This document shows, piece by piece, positions 1-9,261 of a DNA stretch of 41,062 bases. Made by a program: the position numbers and the translations under genes. This DNA is from an uncultured Eggerthellaceae bacterium (GTDB taxonomy: Bacteria > Actinomycetota > Coriobacteriia > Coriobacteriales > Eggerthellaceae), in the NCBI GenBank assembly GCA_910588945.1, contig CAJUSF010000056.1, positions 1 through 41,062 of the forward strand. Reading direction: 5' to 3'. The first letter of the stretch is position 1. Every line of letters starts with the position of its first letter. Under the pieces are notes generated by a model, which saw nothing but the letters and a program-made list of their open reading frames with translations, had not been told where the DNA came from and did not search any database.

Positions 1-76
<76 letters not shown>

Positions 77-315
77 AAATCCTGGTCTTATGGAGTGTTA
101 TCCAAAAACCAAGTTGGATTCAATTGGATCGACGAGGATCTTTGCTTCTAAGAAGTTCAGATCTTTGTGATCGAAATTCGTGATTCGCACGACCGATCAT
201 CTTCGAGCTCTTAGAGCCCTCAAATGATGCGATCGCATCTCTACAGTATCCGGTTCTCAAGGTGCTTGATCGATCGCTTTTGCGTCGATCAGATGCGTTT
301 GTGACGCGAACGAAT
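77..315 (-). other. rRNA operon leader with boxA-like segment
   Basis: This is the transcribed leader between the rrn promoter and the 16S 5' end, roughly 235 nt long and without a credible gene. On the minus strand, 241-264 reads CACCTTGAGAACCGGATACTGTAG. The TTGAGAAC core resembles the boxA antitermination elements of actinobacterial rRNA leaders, so I infer Nus-factor loading here. Small open frames in this region are chance. Confidence 0.5.
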
Positions 316-344
316 ATACTACGCGCATCAAAATCAAAAGTCAA
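316..344 (-). promoter_or_regulatory. rRNA operon promoter
   Basis: On the minus strand a TTGACT -35 box (339-344) and a TAGTAT -10 box (316-321) are separated by exactly 17 bp. The DNA upstream of the -35 box (about 345-380) is a run of A/T tracts, including eight consecutive T on the plus strand, which fits an UP element. Position and strength agree with an rrn P1-type promoter for the 16S gene. Confidence 0.75.
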
Positions 345-505
345 CAAAAATTGGAAACTTTTTCGAAAATTTTTTTTGAGAGCGATATTGATGGCCCAAA
401 GCAGGGCATCTTCGCCGGGTGTTTGTTCGCAAAAGAGCAGTACCGACAAAAAGCGTGATACGGAATCTGGCATGAATTCATCCCAGATAAGAAGCAGGCC
501 GCTAT

Positions 506-548
506 AAAAAAAGTTCCGAGCATCGCATGATAAATTCGCAATGCTCGG
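506..548 (-). terminator. Rho-independent terminator after tyrS
   Basis: On the minus strand CCGAGCAT (541-548) pairs with ATGCTCGG (516-523) and is followed by AAC and a run of seven T (506-512). It lies about 85 nt beyond the tyrS stop and upstream of the rrn promoter, so it insulates the two units. The loop is 17 nt, longer than ideal. Confidence 0.7.
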
Positions 549-633
549 TGGTGTGAAGCTCGATATCTTTAATGATTCAGACTTAAGGGATGAACCGATG
601 CCAAATAGCGCCAATTCATCCCAATGAGGTGTC

Positions 634-1851
634 CTAGGCTTTCGGAATCTTCAAGAACTTGCGCTTGCCTACTTTGATGACCGCGCCTTGCAGGATCTGC
701 GGATCGACATTGTAACTTTTCGGCTCCATGGCAACATCGTCGATCTTGACACCGCCGCCGTCGATCAGACGACGGGCCTCTCCCGCGCTTGCCGCCAAGC
801 CAGCCTGATTCAAGAACGCCGCCATATAGACTTGCCCGTCATCATTCAAAATGAGCTCTCCATCAAATACCGGAATATCATCGGGAACCTCATGCGATTT
901 GAAGAGCTTGTCGAACGCCTCCTCAGCGGCCACTGCTGATGCTTCATCGTAATAAGCCCCCACGATGTTTCGCGCAAGCGAGCGCTTCACCTTGTTCGGA
1001 TGCAGCTTGTCCTCCGCAAGATCGGCCTCGATGGCATCGATCTCGTCGACATCGACGGTCGACGCCAAACGGAAGTATTTGACCATCATGTTATCCGGAA
1101 TAGACATAACCTTGCCGAACATATCATTTGGCTCGTCGGTAAGCCCAATGTAGTTGCCATATGACTTCGACATCTTGCGAACGCCGTCGGTTCCCTCAAG
1201 AAGCGGAAGCGTAAGGCACACCTGCGGCTCCATCCCGAGCTTTTCCATGAGCTCACGACCGGCGAGCAGGTTGAAAAGCTGATCGGTGCCTCCAAGCTCG
1301 ACATCAGCCTTTATTACGACGGAGTCGTATGCCTGCATCACAGGATAGAGAAACTCGTGCAAACTGATCGGCTGACCGGATGTATAGCGGTTGTGGAAGT
1401 CGTCGCGCTCAAGGATACGCGCCACAGTGAAGTTGGAAAGCAGCTTCAAAAGCCCTTCCATATCAAGATCGAGAATCCACTCGGAGTTGTATCGAAGCGT
1501 CGTCTTCTCCGGGTCAAGAACCTTGAACGCCTGGTCCACGTAGGTTTGCGCGTTGGCCGCGATCTCGTCGCGCGTAAGCTGCGGACGTGTCGAATTACGA
1601 CCGGAGGGGTCACCAATAAGTGCGGTGCCATCACCTATGATTAGCGTGACCTCATGACCGAGGTCTTGGAACTGACGCAACTTGCGAAGTGGAACCGCGT
1701 GCCCCAGATGGATGTCAGGCGCGGTCGGATCCACACCGAGCTTCGCATTCAACGGAGTGCCGCGCTTGAGCTTATCCAACAACGCCTGCTCCGGCACGAT
1801 TTGAGCTGCGCCCGATCTGATTATGTGAAGTTGCTCTTCAGGAGATAACAT
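634..1851 (-). CDS. tyrS: Tyrosine--tRNA ligase
   Basis: This cytoplasmic class I aminoacyl-tRNA synthetase charges tRNA-Tyr with tyrosine. It is 405 residues long. The class I signature appears as HLGH (residues 48-51) and KMSKS (226-230). The C-terminal ~65 residues look like an S4 RNA-binding domain. The intact KMSKS, rather than the KFGKT of the E. coli enzyme, points to the TyrZ-like subtype. I chose the ATG at 1851 because GGAGG lies six bases upstream; a 21-residue longer frame exists but has no such site. The gene follows the U32 gene by 92 nt on the same strand and ends ahead of a terminator. Confidence 0.96.
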   Translation of the reverse strand: MLSPEEQLHIIRSGAAQIVPEQALLDKLKRGTPLNAKLGVDPTAPDIHLGHAVPLRKLRQFQDLGHEVTLIIGDGTALIGDPSGRNSTRPQLTRDEIAANAQTYVDQAFKVLDPEKTTLRYNSEWILDLDMEGLLKLLSNFTVARILERDDFHNRYTSGQPISLHEFLYPVMQAYDSVVIKADVELGGTDQLFNLLAGRELMEKLGMEPQVCLTLPLLEGTDGVRKMSKSYGNYIGLTDEPNDMFGKVMSIPDNMMVKYFRLASTVDVDEIDAIEADLAEDKLHPNKVKRSLARNIVGAYYDEASAVAAEEAFDKLFKSHEVPDDIPVFDGELILNDDGQVYMAAFLNQAGLAASAGEARRLIDGGGVKIDDVAMEPKSYNVDPQILQGAVIKVGKRKFLKIPKA

Positions 1852-1943
1852 CTTGGCCTCCGTAAGTTGTAAGTGTTTCGAAGCTGGAACGCTATGCATT
1901 CTAGCAGTTATCATGTCCTGCTGGCCGATCGAAGCCGACGAAA

Positions 1944-4667
1944 CTACAACACGCCTCTGAATAGGTGTCCTGTGGTGGTGTTCGGCAGCTTATCGATATT
2001 GCCGCCGCCTGAGCGCACCTGCTTCAGCGCATGGATGAGCCTGCCTGTGGCCTGTGCGGTCTGCTCAGCATCCAGCAATGTAGCATCTATCATGAACCGG
2101 CTGACGCCGGCATCGATAAGCTCTTCCAAAGCGCCCATCGCATCGAGCTTGACGCTGTTGTATAGATGCGAGCGCCCTAGTGCATCTGTTACGACCGGGA
2201 ACTCATACCCCTTGCGATCGCGAAGCGTATGCGGCTTCTTGCGTCTAGCACAATTCGTGCAGTCCTGCGAACAAGGCGCCTCGCTCATAAGCAGACAATG
2301 CTCGGTCACCATCAGCTCCTGTGCACCAAATACCGTGATACCGAAATCCATATCGCCCTTTGACGCAACCTCTTTGATCTGATGGATGTTCAACTCCGGC
2401 GAAAGCCAGACGCATCTTGCGCCCAATGCATCCGCAACATCGACCGCCGCCACATTGACGACAGGAAGATTCGGGCCGATCTCGACTATGGCTTCCGCAT
2501 CGAGCGAATGCTGAACAGACGCAAGGCTTGAGGCCACGACCTCATCGCCTGGATGCACGAGATCCCAAACATCGATACCGATACAAGCCTCCCCGTTTGC
2601 GTGCGCGCATCCCAATTCCTTCACATCAGATGCACTATCTCCTTCGCAGGAGCCACCAATAATGTCATGATCGACAACAGGCATGACAAGCCTGCATCCT
2701 TTCGGATAACCCGCCTGACGTGGGCTTTTGTCCAGCACTCCCGCCGTCTGGGCCTGAGAGAATTTATAGTTGAGCGCGGGAACGTAAATCGAATCCGCAC
2801 CGACTCGCTTTGCCGCTCGCGCACAATCCGGATTCGTGGCAAGCACCGCAATCTCGATTCCGGATGAAACGCCGACGCGTTCAGATTTACGAGACGAAGA
2901 GATCGAAGGAGTCTTCTTCAGATCGCGATCCTTATAGGTTGACAAGATAGCAGCCTCAAGATCTTCGAGTGCCGAGGCTCTGCATCGATGGATCTGAGAA
3001 TAGCCCAGACCTACACCATCATCTATGTCCACGGTTAGACCAAAGAGGCAAAACGGGGTTGAACCCATGCGATCGACATGCTCTTCCACCTCTTTAGCCG
3101 TGATGGCCTTAGAGTGCGCGGCTTCGACGAGGACGCCCTCGGACTTCCCTTCAAAGTGCGTACAGCGCGAGTCTAAGAGCTGATCCAAGCGCAAAGCTAT
3201 ATCGTAAGCTAGCGCCCCACCCTTGCAAGACTCAGCGCGAACAGCCCTTTGAACCTCAGAAGGCGTGGCCACCCTGAAGCTCATTCGCAGCGGTTCATCT
3301 AGCTTGAGAGCAACATGTCCGACAACAGGGATTCTCGGCTCGCGCTCATCGTCGACAAATGCCGCAGAGGCAGACCGCACCCTGAACACGCGGTCGTTCT
3401 TCTGCACCTTCGCATCCAAATCATCAAGCGGAATATAAACGGTCTTACGACCGGATTCAAAATCGCTAGGCAGCTGATAGACGGTGTTCCCTTTTCGGGT
3501 CCAGAATTCCAAAAGATCTCCCGCCTCAAGCGAGATCTCGCACCCAAGGTGGATAATGCCATCGCGAATTGTCTTCACACGTCCAGCGAACTGCCCCCGA
3601 TTGTTGGGGCGCTGATAGCTCATCATCTCGCCGCTTCGCTCTCCGACAAGATAAGCCGGCGAAAATCCACGCGAAAAGACCGAAGCGAGCTTTTCTTTCT
3701 CCTGCTCGGTCGGCCTCACACGAATGCGACGAGCGGTAGACTCGGCTATCGATGTGCGATTGGGACTATCATTGCCGCCCTTATTGCCATCACTATCAAA
3801 GCCCTCGACGCCACCTGTGTTTTCGATGCCATCGGTGCCGCCAAGACGCTCGCGCAAGCGATCGAGCGCTTCTCGATAGACCGACACCACCGATGATACA
3901 TACTCAGAAGACTTCATTCGGCCTTCGATCTTTAGCGAATCCACATTCAAAGAAGCCAGCCGATCGAGATGATCGATAGAGCACAAATCCTTCGGCGAAA
4001 GAAGAAAATCGCCGGGAGATTTGAGTTCGCGATCAGGATCAAGCGAATCGATGAGTCTGTAAGGGAGCCTGCACGCTTGAGCGCATAACCCGCGATTGGC
4101 CGAACGGCCGCCGATCATAGAAGACATGAAGCACTGGCCTGAATAGCAGATGCACAGCGCCCCATGACCAAACGTTTCCACCTCAAGTCCAAGCTCATGC
4201 GCAGCCACGACCAACCGATTTATCTCCGGAAGCGAAAGCTCACGAGCGAGCGTGACCCGCTTCGCGCCAAGTGCAGCGGCGGCCTCGATGCCATAAGAGC
4301 TATGAACATTCATCTGGGTCGAAACATGCAAGCGAAGATCGGGAATGCAGCGCGAGATTAGAGCAGCCAGCCCGACATCTTGCACGATAAGAGCATCCAC
4401 GCCACGCAGATAAGCCCCTCGCGCGCAATCGAACGCGCCGTCGAGTTCATCTGGCAAAATGATCGTGTTCATCGTGACATAGATACGCGAACCACGGAGA
4501 TGAGCATAATCACAGGCCCGCTCAAGGGTGTCGAGCGTGAAGTTATCCGCATTGCGACGCGCATTGAAGCGGTCGAGTCCGAGATAGACGGCATCGGCGC
4601 CGGAACTCACCGCCGCATGAAGCGCTTTCTCATTGCCCGCGGGGGCCAGAAGTTCTGGGATCTTCAT
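1944..4667 (-). CDS. U32 family protein (RlhA/YdcP-like), long form
   Basis: The product is 907 residues. It opens with the U32 signature KIPELLAPAGNEKAL and a TIM-barrel-like region (about 1-260). The cysteine cluster at 172, 174, 179, 195 and 199 (GALCICYSGQC and GLCAQAC) is typical of U32 proteins that bind an Fe-S cluster. A second long region (about 330-790) is followed by another cysteine group (CSQDCTNC). Family members include E. coli RlhA, needed for 5-hydroxycytidine in 23S rRNA, and tRNA-hydroxylating TrhP. The older label 'collagenase-like peptidase' is doubtful. A Gly/Asn/Asp-rich insert at residues 275-307 interrupts the conserved core. The ATG at 4667 starts the conserved part; its ribosome site is weak. 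A TTG 18 codons upstream is the alternative. Confidence 0.85.
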   Translation of the reverse strand: MKIPELLAPAGNEKALHAAVSSGADAVYLGLDRFNARRNADNFTLDTLERACDYAHLRGSRIYVTMNTIILPDELDGAFDCARGAYLRGVDALIVQDVGLAALISRCIPDLRLHVSTQMNVHSSYGIEAAAALGAKRVTLARELSLPEINRLVVAAHELGLEVETFGHGALCICYSGQCFMSSMIGGRSANRGLCAQACRLPYRLIDSLDPDRELKSPGDFLLSPKDLCSIDHLDRLASLNVDSLKIEGRMKSSEYVSSVVSVYREALDRLRERLGGTDGIENTGGVEGFDSDGNKGGNDSPNRTSIAESTARRIRVRPTEQEKEKLASVFSRGFSPAYLVGERSGEMMSYQRPNNRGQFAGRVKTIRDGIIHLGCEISLEAGDLLEFWTRKGNTVYQLPSDFESGRKTVYIPLDDLDAKVQKNDRVFRVRSASAAFVDDEREPRIPVVGHVALKLDEPLRMSFRVATPSEVQRAVRAESCKGGALAYDIALRLDQLLDSRCTHFEGKSEGVLVEAAHSKAITAKEVEEHVDRMGSTPFCLFGLTVDIDDGVGLGYSQIHRCRASALEDLEAAILSTYKDRDLKKTPSISSSRKSERVGVSSGIEIAVLATNPDCARAAKRVGADSIYVPALNYKFSQAQTAGVLDKSPRQAGYPKGCRLVMPVVDHDIIGGSCEGDSASDVKELGCAHANGEACIGIDVWDLVHPGDEVVASSLASVQHSLDAEAIVEIGPNLPVVNVAAVDVADALGARCVWLSPELNIHQIKEVASKGDMDFGITVFGAQELMVTEHCLLMSEAPCSQDCTNCARRKKPHTLRDRKGYEFPVVTDALGRSHLYNSVKLDAMGALEELIDAGVSRFMIDATLLDAEQTAQATGRLIHALKQVRSGGGNIDKLPNTTTGHLFRGVL

Positions 4668-4727
4668 ATCTATACGACTCAGATGTTCGATCGAAGGCGC
4701 TTTTCGCTGTGTGCACAACAAGCTTGC

Positions 4728-5297
4728 CTAGCGATCCTTTGCACTGTTATCGGCGTCCTCAAGCGTTTGGATGCCTTCGTTATATTGTTCTTGAATCTGT
4801 TCGATGCGCCCGGAATAATCCGACGCATTGAAAGGATCATTATACCTAGATGACTCAGCCTCCTCTTTTGCGGCCGTCATCTCGGAGTAAAGATCAATGT
4901 AGGCATTGAGCGCGTCCTTTAACTGGTCGCAGCCCTTAATGTACTGATCGCGAAGATCCTTGATGTCTTCCGGAGCCTCAATAGCGGCCAGCTTATCCAA
5001 TGTTGAAAAAGCATTATCGGCCTGCGTTCTCATGGTGATCGGGTCTTGACGCGAAACCGCATCGTTGAAGCTTTGAAGCCTCTCGTTGAGCTCTTCGACT
5101 GCTTGGTTGACCTGCGCCATATATTGGCTACTCGTCATGGGAGCGTCTTCGCCCTCTGTTTGGTTGGAAGCCTGCGGAGCTGTACATCCGGCAAGCGCGA
5201 ACATGAGCGCGAAAGCGCAGATCGCAATCAGGATCTTCGCAGCTTTATTGGGTTTGGCTGCTTTGAATATATCGTTGAACATGGAATTGGTTGACAT
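4728..5297 (-). CDS. Putative lipoprotein, helical
   Basis: A 189-residue exported protein. Residues 20-38 form a hydrophobic signal segment ending in LAGC, a lipobox with Cys38, so it is probably lipid-anchored on the outer face of the membrane. The remainder is polar and strongly helix-forming, with a probable coiled coil (about 60-185) and no catalytic motif I recognise. GGAGA lies four bases before the ATG. It sits between the penicillin-binding protein and U32 genes on the same strand, 60 nt ahead of the U32 ATG. A cell-envelope role is inferred only from export and neighbours. Confidence 0.8.
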   Translation of the reverse strand: MSTNSMFNDIFKAAKPNKAAKILIAICAFALMFALAGCTAPQASNQTEGEDAPMTSSQYMAQVNQAVEELNERLQSFNDAVSRQDPITMRTQADNAFSTLDKLAAIEAPEDIKDLRDQYIKGCDQLKDALNAYIDLYSEMTAAKEEAESSRYNDPFNASDYSGRIEQIQEQYNEGIQTLEDADNSAKDR

Positions 5298-5329
5298 CTG
5301 TTCTCCTGCATATCAGCGTATGAATCGAA

Positions 5330-5364
5330 ATGGTCTTTGCACTGTGATTAAATGCAAAGACCAT
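5330..5364. terminator. 12-bp perfect hairpin after the PBP gene
   Basis: ATGGTCTTTGCA (5330-5341) and TGCAAAGACCAT (5353-5364) are perfect inverted repeats around an 11-nt loop. They lie between the PBP stop and the lipoprotein start. No T-run follows on either strand, so it may be a weak terminator, a processing site or a stabilising hairpin for the upstream message. Confidence 0.4.
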
Positions 5365-5426
5365 ACTACATTAAAGATCGCCTTGTTATCGCACTTGTTT
5401 ATAAAAGATAACGTTGCGTTGCGCCA

Positions 5427-7580
5427 TTACGGCGTTGCCGGAGGATCGGGGTCCGTCGGTTCTGTCGGAGGATCGGGATCTGTCGGCTCTGTAGGGGGTT
5501 CTGTCGTAGGCGGCGTTGCCGGGTCTGTCGGCTCAGTTGGAGCGATCGATCCATTGCTATGGCCAGGATCTTCGTTCTCATCGCCTTCGTCTTCTTCCTC
5601 CTCCTCGTCTTTCGACCAGCCTCCAGTGCCGATGTGGTTCTTGGTGTCCACATACTTCTCTATATAGTCCGGAGCGGGCGCTTCCTTGAATTGCTCAACC
5701 GGCATTCCTTGCAAAATGCGGTTCATGAAGTCCGCAAAAGCACTGGTGACCGTCATATATCCCGGGATAGCTCTTGCCTGCGAGTACACATCTGCACGCT
5801 GGCCCAGCCAGAAAGCAGCTGTGATAGACGGCGTGCATCCGATGAACCAGTGATCCTTCCTGTCATCGGTTGTGCCGGTCTTTCCGGCAACAGGTTGTCC
5901 ATTGGACAGGCGAGCCTCGTATCCGGTTCCGCCAGATGCGCTAACAACGCCTTCCATAGCTTGGATCGCAGCATAGGCAACACCCTCGGAGAGCACTCGC
6001 TCGCCTTCCGGATGGGAATTATCAACGATGACGTTGCCGTCCTTGTCGGTGATAGACACGATACATTGCGGTTCGTAATACGTGCCGCCATTCGCGATTG
6101 TGGCATAGGCGTCTGCCATCTCGAGCGGAGTTGTCGAGTTGATGCCGAGCGTGAGGCCCGCAACTTCCTGAAGCGTTCCCTTAAGGCCGAGACGCTGCGC
6201 CATCTCTTTCACCTTATCCACCCCGACAGACATCAGTAAACGGACGAACGCAGTGTTCGATGAGACCGCAAGCGCCGATGCGATAGAACGAGTGCCGTAA
6301 TCGTGGTTGTCGATGTTGTGGACCTCATTTGCGCCCGGAAGTTCCATGCTTGCGCCTGCGTCGATCATCGTCTCAGGATCAATACCTGCCTCAAGGGCCG
6401 CAAGATATGTGAACACTTTGAACGACGATCCGCACTGGCGTCCGGACGAGCCTTCACCTGTAGCCATGTTGACCTGCTGGTTGTCAAAATCCTTGCCGCC
6501 AACCATGGCCTTGATGAACCCATTCTCATTATCGATGGCGACCATAGCCACTTCGAAATCAGACCCCACTTGCTCTACCTTCTTGGCAGCAGCAGCCTCG
6601 GCAGCCTCCTGATACTCGACATCGAGCGTGGTAATAATGTTGAGTCCACCCTCAAAAATATCAGCCACGGAGAAGTCGTACTTGCCGTCCTCGTTGAGAA
6701 GCTGATTGCGCACATAACTTGCGAAATACGGATATGCAACTATGCCGTTGGTGGAAGGCTCTGTGGCATTTAGTACGATTTGCTCGGCCTTGGCGGCATC
6801 CGCTTCCTCCTGCGTGATATAGCCGTTAGAGACCATCCTGTCCAAAACCAGATTGCGCCTTGAGAGGCAATTTTCCGCATGATCGATAGGGTTGTTGTAT
6901 GTCGGCGATTGCGGGATGCCTACGAGCGTGGCCGCCTCCGCCAAAGTCAGATCGGATGCGTTCTTGGAGAAATAACGCTCGGCCGCCGCTTGGATTCCAT
7001 ATGAACCTGAACCGTAATTGATAGTGTTGAGATACATCAACAGGATCTCGTCCTTGCTATACATCTCCTCCATCTTCGTGGCGATGAACATCTCGCGCAA
7101 TTTACGCTTGAACGAGATCTCATTCATCTCCTCGGAAAGAATCGTATTGCGGACGAGCTGCTGCGTGATCGTGGAGCCGCCCTCAAGCGCACCACCTGTG
7201 ATGTTGTTGACCAACGCGCGCATGGAGCCGTAAAGGTCAACGCCTTGATGGGTGTAAAAACGTTCGTCCTCGGTAGCGACCGTTCCGTTCAAGACATATT
7301 CGCTGACCTGATCGATCTCGACCGGTTCGCGATTCTCGAGCTGGAACTCAGCCAAAACGGTCTTGCCGTCCGAAGCATACACGGTAGATGTAGCAGAGGT
7401 GCTAAACGCCTCCGAATTGGTGTAGTCGGGAAGGTCTTGAAGCCAAGTGTTGGCAAGCGCCGCAGCGCCGATGAAAAGGGAGATGAAAACTGCAGCTATG
7501 ATCGCCAAGATAGAAAGGACAATGGCCTTGCCGTTCTTCTTCCTGATATTGTAACGACCTTTGATCGCTCTAGAGCCCAC
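5427..7580 (-). CDS. Class A penicillin-binding protein (transglycosylase/transpeptidase)
   Basis: A bifunctional peptidoglycan synthase of 717 residues. A basic cytoplasmic stub and a membrane anchor (about 18-45) come first. The GT51 transglycosylase follows, with EDERFY (catalytic Glu104), GGSTITQQL (134-142) and RKLREMFIATKMEEMYSKDE (159-178). The transpeptidase has SSFK (Ser385), SSN (440-442) and KTGT (567-570). The tail from about 655 is acidic and then proline/threonine rich with PTEPTDPDPP repeats, probably a flexible spacer in the wall. The GTG start at 7580 has GGAGG five bases upstream. An extended -10 promoter lies just upstream. It is of PBP1A/PonA type. Confidence 0.95.
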   Translation of the reverse strand: MGSRAIKGRYNIRKKNGKAIVLSILAIIAAVFISLFIGAAALANTWLQDLPDYTNSEAFSTSATSTVYASDGKTVLAEFQLENREPVEIDQVSEYVLNGTVATEDERFYTHQGVDLYGSMRALVNNITGGALEGGSTITQQLVRNTILSEEMNEISFKRKLREMFIATKMEEMYSKDEILLMYLNTINYGSGSYGIQAAAERYFSKNASDLTLAEAATLVGIPQSPTYNNPIDHAENCLSRRNLVLDRMVSNGYITQEEADAAKAEQIVLNATEPSTNGIVAYPYFASYVRNQLLNEDGKYDFSVADIFEGGLNIITTLDVEYQEAAEAAAAKKVEQVGSDFEVAMVAIDNENGFIKAMVGGKDFDNQQVNMATGEGSSGRQCGSSFKVFTYLAALEAGIDPETMIDAGASMELPGANEVHNIDNHDYGTRSIASALAVSSNTAFVRLLMSVGVDKVKEMAQRLGLKGTLQEVAGLTLGINSTTPLEMADAYATIANGGTYYEPQCIVSITDKDGNVIVDNSHPEGERVLSEGVAYAAIQAMEGVVSASGGTGYEARLSNGQPVAGKTGTTDDRKDHWFIGCTPSITAAFWLGQRADVYSQARAIPGYMTVTSAFADFMNRILQGMPVEQFKEAPAPDYIEKYVDTKNHIGTGGWSKDEEEEEDEGDENEDPGHSNGSIAPTEPTDPATPPTTEPPTEPTDPDPPTEPTDPDPPATP

Positions 7581-7608
7581 TTATACCTCCAGTTCATGGT
7601 TTTGCAGC

Positions 7609-7637
7609 ATTGTATCACCTGCGCGGTTTTCGCTGAA
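7609..7637 (-). promoter_or_regulatory. Probable promoter of the PBP gene
   Basis: On the minus strand, TGATACAAT (7609-7617) is an extended -10 element. TTCAGC (7632-7637) lies 17 bp upstream as a poor -35 box, as is usual with extended -10 promoters. The start codon follows about 30 nt later. Confidence 0.45.
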
Positions 7638-7731
7638 ACAGAGGGTGGCGCGATTACAAGATTGGTACACATTTTTCGCATTTGCGGCCTAGGTAGTCAA
7701 GCGCATTGACTTTGCGCGTGGCGCCCATACG

Positions 7732-7767
7732 AAAACGAGCCCCGCGCCAAATGCGTAAGGGCCCGTT
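7732..7767 (-). terminator. Probable terminator of the arginine block
   Basis: On the minus strand AACGGGCCC (7759-7767) pairs with GGGCTCGTT (7734-7742) through one G-T wobble, and is followed by TTTT overlapping the stem base. It lies about 35-70 nt after the argH stop and before the PBP promoter. Confidence 0.5.
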
Positions 7768-7802
7768 AGAAATGTCTTCTGATCGGAGAGACGCGCAGAT
7801 AC

Positions 7803-9197
7803 CTATGCGCAGATACCCCGATCCTGATCGAGCTTTTCTGTGGCCAGAGACATCTGATCTTTGACCGCATTCGGCGAGGTGCCGCCGAATGTGCGCCGCG
7901 CATCCACGATAGCCTCAAGATCCAAGCAGCCCACTATATCCTCTTCGAAAAGATCGCTTTCGGCTTGGAAGTCCTCAAGTGCCAAATCCTCCAGCCCACA
8001 CTGCCTTTTATCGCACAGAAGCACAAGGTGGCCCACCACCTCATGAGCACGGCGAAACGGCATTCCCTTCTTGGCGAGATAGTCGGCCACATCGGTTGCA
8101 GCGAGGTAACCCTTGGAAGCCTCTGCAAGCATCGCATCGGGGTTGAGCTGCATCGTGGAGATCATTCCCGCTGCGCATACATAGCAATCCTCAAGCGTAT
8201 CGGCCGCATCCATGGCGCCTTGCTTGTCCTCCTGAAGGTCTTTGTTGTAAGCCAAAGGAAGAGATTTCAAGGTGACCAAAAGCGCAACCAAATCCCCGAT
8301 GACGCGTCCAGATTTCGAGCGAATGAGCTCTGCGAAATCAGGGTTTTTCTTCTGAGGCATGATCGATGACCCTGTCGAATACGAGTCGGAAAGCGTTATG
8401 AATCCGAATTCAGCACTGGACCAAAGAATGATCTCTTCGCATAGACGGCTCAAATGTATGCACGATACGCTGCAAGCATACATGAGGTCGAGCAGGTAAT
8501 CACGATCCGACACCGCATCGAGCGAATTTGGGATAGCGTGGTCGAACCCGAGTTGCTCGGTGGTGAATTCGCGATCTAGCGGATAGGTTGTACCCGCGAG
8601 CGCAGCTGCACCAAGCGGATTTGCATCGGCCGCGATATAGGCCGCCTTCAACCTGTCAAAATCGCGTGTAAGCATCCAAACATAGGCAAGCATATGGTGC
8701 GAAAAAAGCACGGGCTGAGCATGCTGCAGATGCGTATAGCCGGGCATGATGACATCCATGTTGCGATTCGCTTGGTCAACTAGCGCCTCGCGAAGCGAAA
8801 TATTGGCCTGCATGAGCGATCGCGCGCGTCCCTTCATGTAAAGACGCGTGTCGGTAGACACCTGATCGTTCCGTGAACGCCCCGTATGCAGCCTTGCCCC
8901 CGCGTCGCCTATTCGGCGCGTCAGCTCGCCTTCGATCGCCATGTGTATGTCTTCATCATTTATGTCGAAGATGAAGTCGCCTGCCTCGATATCCTTGCGA
9001 ATGGACTCAAGCCCATCAACTATTGCCTGCGCATCGCCCGCAGAGATTATCCCTTGCTTTGCAAGCATCCTCGCATGAGCGATAGATCCATCGATATCCT
9101 CAGAATACATCGCTTTGTCAACGGGAAGGGAAGCACCGAAGCGCTGCGTGAATTCATCGACGCCTTCCTCAAAACGACCTGACCACAACGCTGCCAT
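7803..9197 (-). CDS. argH: Argininosuccinate lyase
   Basis: This enzyme catalyses the last step of arginine synthesis, splitting argininosuccinate to arginine and fumarate in the cytoplasm. The 464-residue length is normal. Family signatures are visible: TGRSRNDQ (105-112), GYTHLQHAQP (153-162) and the fumarase/aspartase-superfamily loop GSSIMPQKKNPD (276-287), which carries the catalytic Ser. GGAAGGA lies upstream of the ATG at 9197. It is the promoter-distal gene of the arginine block, 64 nt after argG. Confidence 0.97.
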   Translation of the reverse strand: MAALWSGRFEEGVDEFTQRFGASLPVDKAMYSEDIDGSIAHARMLAKQGIISAGDAQAIVDGLESIRKDIEAGDFIFDINDEDIHMAIEGELTRRIGDAGARLHTGRSRNDQVSTDTRLYMKGRARSLMQANISLREALVDQANRNMDVIMPGYTHLQHAQPVLFSHHMLAYVWMLTRDFDRLKAAYIAADANPLGAAALAGTTYPLDREFTTEQLGFDHAIPNSLDAVSDRDYLLDLMYACSVSCIHLSRLCEEIILWSSAEFGFITLSDSYSTGSSIMPQKKNPDFAELIRSKSGRVIGDLVALLVTLKSLPLAYNKDLQEDKQGAMDAADTLEDCYVCAAGMISTMQLNPDAMLAEASKGYLAATDVADYLAKKGMPFRRAHEVVGHLVLLCDKRQCGLEDLALEDFQAESDLFEEDIVGCLDLEAIVDARRTFGGTSPNAVKDQMSLATEKLDQDRGICA

Positions 9198-9261
9198 GCT
9201 TATTCCTTCCCTGATATTTCTGATCTTGACCGGTTTATTTGCCTAGCTGATGCTAGATGAC

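Noticed and set aside
120..614. 164-codon minus-strand frame over the rRNA leader
   Set aside because: It crosses the rrn promoter and the tyrS terminator and has a composition unlike a protein; chance frame.
3315..3896. 193-codon plus-strand frame opposite the U32 gene
   Set aside because: Antisense shadow of a well-supported gene.
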